From positions 1 through 50,771 of the forward strand of contig URHQ01000003.1 in the NCBI GenBank assembly GCA_900547655.1: a DNA stretch of 50,771 nt. Direction: 5' to 3'. Position 1 is the stretch's first letter. The number at the start of each line of letters is the position of its first letter. This DNA comes from an uncultured Collinsella sp. Lineage in GTDB: Bacteria; Actinomycetota; Coriobacteriia; Coriobacteriales; Coriobacteriaceae. Below are positions 50,538-50,771 of the stretch, piece by piece. The position numbers were made by a program, and so were the translations under genes. The notes below the pieces were generated by a model, which was not told the origin of the DNA, made no database searches, and saw only the letters and a program-made list of their open reading frames with translations.

Positions 50538-50602
50538 CCACCCCGACTATCCGCTGTTCGCGGAAGAGCAGGGGGCTCTTGTCGCCGGGGTGGAACCTTT
50601 TT
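50538..50602 (+). other. Branched hairpin with T-run
   Basis: An outer stem CCACCCCG (50538-50545) with CGGGGTGG (50586-50593) encloses two hairpins: TCCGC-TGTTC-GCGGA (50550-50564) and AGAGC-AGGGG-GCTCT (50565-50579). TTTTTC follows. This three-way junction could be an elaborate terminator or the end of a small RNA. Confidence 0.55.
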
Positions 50603-50771
50603 CAACTCGCAGGACAGCAGAATCGCCTCGCAAGCCAGAATCAGCACGGGACGGCAGTGGGCAGAACCGCCCCCCAGATTACCCTCACGCTGCCACTGGC
50701 AGCCCTGATTAAATATGGCTCTTCGGGGGTTTGTGTGGGTTAGCCGCCCGGTAAAAGTGCCCGCCTAGCGG
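50603..50771. other. Window end without convincing gene
   Basis: A frame open from 50489 to 50743 has no ribosome-binding site and unlikely composition. The last bases (CCCGCCTAGCGG) hint at another GC-rich hairpin cut by the window end. Confidence 0.4.

Noticed and set aside
50489..50743. 84-codon frame near the window end
   Set aside because: It overlaps the branched hairpin, has no ribosome-binding site and looks unlike protein.

Overview
The window is high-GC bacterial chromosome that reads like Collinsella or a close relative (class Coriobacteriia). The signs are the LuxR-type regulator beside a large Tat/sortase surface protein, the OFA-like MFS carriers, the CXXC peptide/polyferredoxin/TlpA cluster, and dispersed hairpin repeats built on GGGACTGTCCC. 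This placement is inferred from gene content; no 16S or other marker gene is present. I found no rRNA, tRNA, CRISPR array or complete insertion sequence.

Layout. 0-8 kb: a hybrid sensor kinase carrying its own binding-protein domains, a flavin-type oxidase, then a binding lipoprotein plus a second hybrid kinase (the same sensor design split over two genes), and a MalY/PatB-type C-S lyase. 8-11.2 kb: TrmO, an XRE-zinc ribbon-TipAS fusion regulator, a glutaredoxin and a Dus enzyme, separated by intergenic inverted repeats. 11.7-17.6 kb: an agmatine-deiminase-like enzyme, an atypical carbamoyltransferase and an OFA-like carrier form one operon. A divergent TetR gene and a second, paralogous carrier follow, and a shared TACC-N4-GGTA operator links them. 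17.8-21.5 kb: a large fused ABC exporter and a small membrane protein. 21.5-25.5 kb: a redox module (TlpA-like lipoprotein, membrane polyferredoxin, 48-residue CXXC peptide) divergent from a two-component system.

25.7-29.5 kb is a patchy accessory region: a trypsin-like protease with a two-helix membrane partner, a truncated IS481-type transposase abutting a possibly truncated DUF4097-type gene, then DUF1700 and PadR genes. 29.5-35.1 kb: a LuxR-type regulator and a roughly 1,456-residue surface protein. 35.2-36 kb: a membrane protein with an XRE regulator. 36.2-43.4 kb: a type IIA topoisomerase pair bracketed by two unrelated AAA ATPases. Each ATPase has repeated DNA immediately upstream that runs into its ribosome-binding site, which suggests autoregulation. 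43.5-46.7 kb: an FMN reductase, an LPXTG protein, a frame-broken Cys-rich small gene and a divergent HxlR/cupin pair.

47-50.5 kb: a five-gene redox operon (RibD_C-type reductase with an in-frame TAG, cupin, carboxymuconolactone-decarboxylase-like protein, aldo/keto reductase, flavodoxin) divergent from a MerR gene across a perfect 20-bp palindrome. The last 300 bases hold a branched hairpin with a T-run and no convincing gene.

The strongest leads for new biology are the deiminase/carbamoyltransferase/carrier regulon, which has no carbamate kinase in view and a carbamoyltransferase lacking the usual amino-acceptor motifs, and the two ATPase genes with repeat-embedded ribosome-binding sites.
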